Shown: positions 40,893 to 44,274 of the stretch, piece by piece | Layout: every line of letters begins with the position of its first letter | Position numbering within the stretch: position 1 is the stretch's first letter | From: Faeciplasma sp964650705 | Lineage (GTDB): Bacteria; Bacillota; Clostridia; Oscillospirales; Ruminococcaceae | Length of the DNA stretch: 44,274 nt | Assembly: GCA_964650705.1 (NCBI GenBank) | Contig: CAZYUJ010000013.1 | Span: 1 to 44,274, forward strand | Direction of reading: 5' to 3' | The notes under the pieces: generated by a model | The model's input: the letters and a program-made list of their open reading frames with translations, nothing else | Database searches by the model: none | What the model was told of the DNA's origin: nothing | Program-made: the position numbers and the translations under genes

Positions 40893-42110
40893 ATGAACAA
40901 ATTTGTAAAACGCTTGGCGATAGCGCTGGGAACGCTTTCGCTGGCTTTGATGATGTTCGTAGGGTATTACGGTGCGGCACTTCCCGATCATTATTATGTT
41001 TCGGGCTCGGGCGGCACCAACATATCCTGCGGTTTAAATATAGAGGCGGCTCCTGCAAACACAGCGGTTGCCGCATCAGATACAAAAACCGAAACCGTAA
41101 CGCTCAAGCTATACGGACTTATACCGATCAAAAACGCAAGCGTAACGGTTGCGGATGCTCCCCTTTTGATTCCCGGAGGAACACCTGTGGGAATCAAGCT
41201 GTTGACCGACGGCGTTATGGTGGTCTCGACCACTGAGGTAGAGGACGGAGTTGACCCTGCGAAGGATGCGGGAATCATTGCAGGCGACAATATTAAATAT
41301 GTAAACGACGAGAAGGTCACAAGCTCACAACAGTTTGCAAATATAATCATGGATTCGCACGGGGATGACGTTAAGATAACCTATGTCAGAAACGGCAAGA
41401 CCTATAAGACCACACTTAAGCCGATATTTTCACAAAGCGAGGGCACTTATAAGGCGGGATTGCTCATCCGCGACAGCTCGGCAGGTATCGGGACGCTGAC
41501 GTTTATAGACCCTGAAACAGGATGCTTCGGAGCTTTGGGACACCCGATATCCGACTTTGACACGGCAAAAACGATGCCTCTTGGCTCGGGAGAGATAGTT
41601 GATGCGACCATAACAGGCTATGAAAAAGGATATGCCGGCGCACCCGGCGAGCTTTTGGGCAGATTTGTCTCAAGCCTTGCGGCAGGCGAGATCTCAAAGA
41701 ACTGTGACTGCGGAATTTTCGGCACGCTCAATTACACTCAGGGAACAGCCCAGGCTATCCCGATAGCGTTTAAATCGGAGATCGAAAAAGGAAAGGCATA
41801 TATTTATACGACGGTCAGCGGAAACAAGCCCCAGTGCTATGAGATCGAGATAGAAAAGGTGTCGCTTAGCCAGACCTCAAAGACAAAAAACATGGTCATC
41901 AAGGTGACCGATCCCGAGCTTTTGGCGCAAACGGGCGGAATCTTACAAGGAATGTCGGGCAGTCCGATAATCCAAAACGGCAAGCTCGTGGGCGCTGTGA
42001 CTCACGTTTTCGTCAACGACCCGACGAGGGGATATGGGATCTTTATTGAGAATATGCTGGAAACAGCAAATCAAGTGGCTGAGGAGCAGGCGAAAAAAGA
42101 CGCATCATAA
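40893..42110 (+). CDS. spoIVB: SpoIVB sporulation peptidase (family S55)
   Basis: The 405-residue protein has an N-terminal membrane or signal segment (about 8-28), a PDZ domain (about 98-175) and the S55 serine peptidase domain: GCFGALGHPIS (His217), KVTDPELL (Asp340) and GILQGMSGSPIIQNGKLVGAVTHV (Ser357). In Bacillus, SpoIVB is secreted by the forespore into the space between membranes, cuts SpoIVFA and so activates the pro-sigma-K protease. Its presence marks an endospore former. The ATG follows ACGGAGGAA. No sigma-A-like promoter is evident upstream, as expected for forespore sigma-factor control; a clean sigma-F/G site was not identified either. Confidence 0.95.
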   Translation: MNKFVKRLAIALGTLSLALMMFVGYYGAALPDHYYVSGSGGTNISCGLNIEAAPANTAVAASDTKTETVTLKLYGLIPIKNASVTVADAPLLIPGGTPVGIKLLTDGVMVVSTTEVEDGVDPAKDAGIIAGDNIKYVNDEKVTSSQQFANIIMDSHGDDVKITYVRNGKTYKTTLKPIFSQSEGTYKAGLLIRDSSAGIGTLTFIDPETGCFGALGHPISDFDTAKTMPLGSGEIVDATITGYEKGYAGAPGELLGRFVSSLAAGEISKNCDCGIFGTLNYTQGTAQAIPIAFKSEIEKGKAYIYTTVSGNKPQCYEIEIEKVSLSQTSKTKNMVIKVTDPELLAQTGGILQGMSGSPIIQNGKLVGAVTHVFVNDPTRGYGIFIENMLETANQVAEEQAKKDAS

Positions 42111-42120
42111 GGTAACGAGT

Positions 42121-42152
42121 GTGTCGGGATTCAAAGACCAGAATCCCGGCAC
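42121..42152 (+). terminator. Intrinsic terminator of spoIVB
   Basis: Twelve-pair stem (42121-42132 with 42141-42152, one G-T pair), 8-nt loop, then TTTC. Confidence 0.75.
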
Positions 42153-42195
42153 ATTTCTTATATAAAAAACATTAAAAATCAGAAAGGAGTCAAAA

Positions 42196-42297
42196 ATGAA
42201 TACAATTAACTTCAAAATCGATTATAATAGTGTTCAAATGACAAATCCCGACATGGGGAGTGAGGTTTTGGCACGTAAGAGTCGATACATATTATAG
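42196..42297 (+). CDS. Short leader frame running into the recombinase remnant
   Basis: AAAGGAG precedes ATG 42196, which opens a 33-codon frame ending at TAG 42295-42297. Its last nine codons (LARKSRYIL) are in frame with, and look like the natural start of, the serine recombinase that follows. A TTG at 42268 with GGGAG upstream may be the original recombinase start, leaving a short separate peptide MNTINFKIDYNSVQ... upstream. It is not clear that either peptide is made. Confidence 0.4.
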   Translation: MNTINFKIDYNSVQMTNPDMGSEVLARKSRYIL

Positions 42298-43227
42298 AAC
42301 AAACTGGTCTTCAATGATCCGGTCATTCTTAGGGTTGGTCTTTATGCCAGATTATCTGTGGAAGACGGCGATGACGAAATCAGTGATTCAATCGCTACAC
42401 AGTTGGCAATCGGTGCAGGATTTTTTGCACTGAACCCGGAACTTATTCATGTAAAAACATATATTGATGATGGCTATTCAGGCTTGGATTTTGACCGTCC
42501 CGATTTTCAAAATATGATGGACGACCTTAGGACAGGCTTGATTAACTGTGTCGTGGTGAAGGATGTATCCAGAGCCGACAGAAATTATAAAAGTCTTGGT
42601 ATTCTTTTGAGTGAAACGATCCGAGATATGGGTGTTCGCTTTTTTAGCATCCTTGATGAATACGATTCTGCCGAGGATGAAGATGGACTGCCTAAACTAA
42701 GTGTCATTCTGCAAACGGTACTTGATCAGAAATTTTCAGAGGATATTTCTAAGAAGGTCTCTTCCAGCATAAGAGCCAAAACGGAGCTCGGAGAGTTTTT
42801 ACCGGCTGCAGGCAGTATCCCATACGGTTTCCTGCGAGATGCGGTTAACGTTACTTATAAAGTGGATGAAGAAGTAGCATCCGTTGTTCTGAAAATATAT
42901 ACCATGAGGTCTGAACAGGCAAGTATATCTGCTATAACCAATTATCTCAATGAGCAAGGAATTCCAAGCCCGGGCAAATTACGGTACTTGCGCGGTATGA
43001 GCAGTGATGAAAAACTGAAAGACAGCAAATGGTCCAGGACTACCGTTCGGAAGATCCTGACGGATATTGCCTATATCGGGCACCGAGTGCATGGCAGGAA
43101 ACAAAAAGAAACTTTCCACTTGCCGAAAAAGGCAACTGATAGTGATAAGTGGATTATTATCGAAAACGCGCATCCGGCCATCTTGTCTCCACTGTTTCCG
43201 TGTGCTCCGAAACTGACTGTGGGATGA
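42268..43227 (+). pseudogene. Serine recombinase, amber-interrupted and C-terminally truncated
   Basis: From TTG 42268 the frame reads LARKSRYIL, then TAG (42295-42297), then without a shift NKLVFNDPVILRVGLYARLSVEDGDD. It continues through a large-serine-recombinase resolvase domain: YIDDGYSGLDFDRPDF, VVKDVSRADRNY, EDISKKVSS, and a recombinase domain ending KWIIIENAHPAI. The catalytic Ser lies in YARLS. After HPAI the frame diverges and stops, whereas such proteins usually run to 500 residues or more with a zinc ribbon and coiled coil. The longest uninterrupted frame begins at GTG 42358, after the catalytic Ser, so it cannot give active protein. It is probably a decayed integrase of a conjugative or transposon-like element; amber readthrough is a less likely alternative. 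Confidence 0.8.
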
Positions 43228-43244
43228 GATGTGGTCGTAAAAAT

Positions 43245-43275
43245 ACTCCCCGAACAAGAAATTTGCTCGGGGAGT
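43245..43275. terminator. Hairpin after the recombinase remnant
   Basis: Thirteen-pair stem with one mismatch (43245-43257 with 43263-43275), 5-nt loop. On the minus strand it is followed by TATTTTT and would terminate there; on the plus strand the T run is poor. Confidence 0.6.
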
Positions 43276-43337
43276 TTGCTGTTGGTGGTATGTTAACTCT
43301 GTCTGCCCCAAAAGTCAAGGCCTTTGCAGAACAAATT

Positions 43338-43360
43338 TTGCACCGCAGTAGACAAAGAAA
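43338..43360 (+). repeat. 23-bp direct repeat, left copy
   Basis: Identical to 44132-44154 over 23 bp (core GCACCGCAGTAGACAAAG). The two copies frame the XRE regulator gene. Confidence 0.9.
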
Positions 43361-43362
43361 AA

Positions 43363-43377
43363 TCAACCGTAGGTTGA
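43363..43377. promoter_or_regulatory. Inverted repeat upstream of the XRE gene
   Basis: TCAACC-GTA-GGTTGA lies 24 nt before the -35 of the XRE promoter. It is a possible autoregulatory site; this is inference. Confidence 0.4.
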
Positions 43378-43400
43378 CGACTATATCTCATATCTGGTCA

Positions 43401-43429
43401 TTGACGTATGAGTGAGTTGCCAATATAAT
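43401..43429 (+). promoter_or_regulatory. Promoter of the XRE regulator gene
   Basis: TTGACG (43401-43406), 17-nt spacer, TATAAT (43424-43429). Confidence 0.75.
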
Positions 43430-43459
43430 GATTATATGAACGAACGGAGGAAAATGATT

Positions 43460-44029
43460 ATGTTTAATTTCAATTTTAAAAACATCCGAATGAAAAAAGG
43501 GATTTCTCAACGGCAAGTTGCTGATTATTTAAATGTCTCTCCTCAATCGGTTTCGAAATGGGAGAAAGGGGAAGCCTTGCCTTCGATTGAGTTTTTACCT
43601 AAAATGGCCGAGTGCTTAAGTTGTGAAATCAATGATTTCTTTGTGCCGATTACAGAAAACCTATACGATACAGAAATGCTCAAAGAATTCTTTGCCTATA
43701 TTACTGAGCATGTGTACCACGAAACAAAGAAGGCGGAAGATTTTTTGCCTTTCATCAAGAGATATCCGAATATACTTGAAGTTCTGCAAGATTTAGGTGA
43801 GAATGTGAAGCAACATCAAACTTTGAAGACCAAAACTATTCAAGGGATCATAGGATGCTCAGAAGAAGACGCCATTCTATTCGCCAATCACTTCGTGAAC
43901 AATGAGCTGATAGAAAAGATTGATAACAGTGATTTGTATTTCGTTGTTAAACACGCTGTTGATGGATTGATAGTGTTGGTAAGAGTAATGATAGAAACTT
44001 GCAGTTTGATTGAAAAGTCAAACCAATAA
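43460..44029 (+). CDS. XRE-family transcriptional regulator
   Basis: The 189-residue protein begins with a helix-turn-helix domain of the Cro/C1 type: NIRMKKGISQRQVADYLNVS, PQSVSKWEKGEALPSI and LPKMAECLSCEINDFF. A C-terminal region of about 125 residues, mostly helical and of unknown function (ligand or partner binding), follows. It looks like a regulator carried on a mobile element. The frame extends to 43412; ATG 43460 is 9 nt after GGAGG (43446-43450), while ATG 43454 is only 3 nt away. Base composition is clearly more AT-rich than the chromosomal genes to the left. It is flanked by 23-bp direct repeats and has its own promoter and terminator. Confidence 0.85.
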   Translation: MFNFNFKNIRMKKGISQRQVADYLNVSPQSVSKWEKGEALPSIEFLPKMAECLSCEINDFFVPITENLYDTEMLKEFFAYITEHVYHETKKAEDFLPFIKRYPNILEVLQDLGENVKQHQTLKTKTIQGIIGCSEEDAILFANHFVNNELIEKIDNSDLYFVVKHAVDGLIVLVRVMIETCSLIEKSNQ

Positions 44030-44051
44030 GTGTTGATTATAATATATGTCG

Positions 44052-44080
44052 GCCGCTGAGGAGCAATACTCCTCAGCGGC
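44052..44080 (+). terminator. Intrinsic terminator of the XRE gene
   Basis: Perfect 12-bp stem (44052-44063 with 44069-44080), CAATA loop, then TTTTCT. Confidence 0.9.
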
Positions 44081-44131
44081 TTTTCTAATTTATGTGTGTG
44101 CTGATATATTCGCTCATTAGGAGGCCAAGAA

Positions 44132-44154
44132 TTGCACCGCAGTAGACAAAGAAA
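44132..44154 (+). repeat. 23-bp direct repeat, right copy
   Basis: Second copy of the repeat at 43338-43360, 794 bp away in the same orientation. Confidence 0.9.
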
Positions 44155-44221
44155 TACATCAGCGGCAGTGAGAAAAAACCTTCTGTTCATTCTATATTTT
44201 TTATAAAAAGCCTTGGAGTGA

Positions 44222-44250
44222 TTGACTTTTGGGCAATTTCGGTGTATACT
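44222..44250 (+). promoter_or_regulatory. Promoter reading out of the window
   Basis: TTGACT (44222-44227), 17-nt spacer, TATACT (44245-44250). The first 12 bases also occur inverted at 43307-43318. The driven gene lies beyond the window. No gene was seen in 44030-44274. Confidence 0.6.
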
Positions 44251-44274
44251 TAAATATCGAGTTAGCGGCGGGTA

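Noticed and set aside
43149..43415. Plus-strand frame of about 88 codons after the recombinase remnant
   Set aside because: It overlaps the recombinase end, a hairpin and the left direct repeat, lacks a ribosome site and resembles no family. It could hold a trace of a lost mobile-element gene but cannot be supported.
1..44274. CRISPR array, tRNA or rRNA genes, replication origin
   Set aside because: No regularly spaced repeats, cloverleaf tRNA with CCA-type acceptor end, rRNA landmarks or DnaA-box clusters were seen on either strand.

Overview
The window reads as a chromosomal stretch from an anaerobic, endospore-forming Firmicute of the Clostridia (Oscillospiraceae/Ruminococcaceae-like). 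Evidence: a SpoIVB peptidase, a CotJC-type coat protein fragment, Gram-positive cell-wall genes (DacF-type carboxypeptidase, MurI with a DUF1934 partner), type III pantothenate kinase, ECF-type ThiT under a TPP riboswitch, and consistent AGGAG ribosome sites with sigma-A promoters. Secreted plant-wall enzymes (GH5, CE2, CBM9-CE15) and a cytoplasmic GH79-like enzyme suggest a gut or rumen plant-polysaccharide degrader. The family-level placement is inference.

Layout. 1-2900: end of a CotJC-like gene, then (minus) a TPR membrane protein and a MATE exporter. 2900-7200: a MarR regulator with a near-perfect promoter and a 19-bp palindromic operator, driving a heterodimeric ABC exporter. 7200-12100: PgsA-like enzyme, a GC-rich structured spacer, a CapA-like phosphatase, a GMP synthase without its amidotransferase domain, and an NCS2 purine permease. 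12100-21400: GH79-like enzyme, Amidase_6 protein, an in-frame HAD/M32-carboxypeptidase fusion with an internal ribosome site, a nitrilase-family hydrolase, a CofE-like ligase, then a GH5 - CE2 pair. 21400-28800: ApgM (minus) and a 1,985-residue protein with cyclic beta-1,2-glucan synthase architecture whose expected catalytic motifs are all altered. 28760-28960: an intergenic block able to fold into a four-stem cloverleaf. 28960-35400: CE15 esterase, DacF-like peptidase, metallophosphoesterase, TPP riboswitch-thiT, lipid kinase. 35400-42150: an NlpC/P60 protein lacking its catalytic residues, FkbM methyltransferase, coaX, a small lipoprotein, the membrane protein-murI-DUF1934 operon, spoIVB. 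42150-44274: a mobile-element remnant with an amber-interrupted, truncated serine recombinase and an XRE regulator framed by 23-bp direct repeats.

How the parts fit. GH5, CE2, CE15 and the GH79-like enzyme make a plausible glucuronoxylan/glucan kit: endo-cleavage, deacetylation and glucuronoyl ester cleavage outside the cell, and possible uronic-acid glycoside cleavage inside. The MarR-ABC module is a self-regulated efflux unit. The most unusual items are the motif-eroded glucan-synthase-like giant, the cloverleaf element, the HAD-M32 fusion, the NlpC/P60 pseudo-peptidase and the decayed recombinase island. No tRNA, rRNA or CRISPR array was seen, and no gene-free stretch exceeds about 300 bases.
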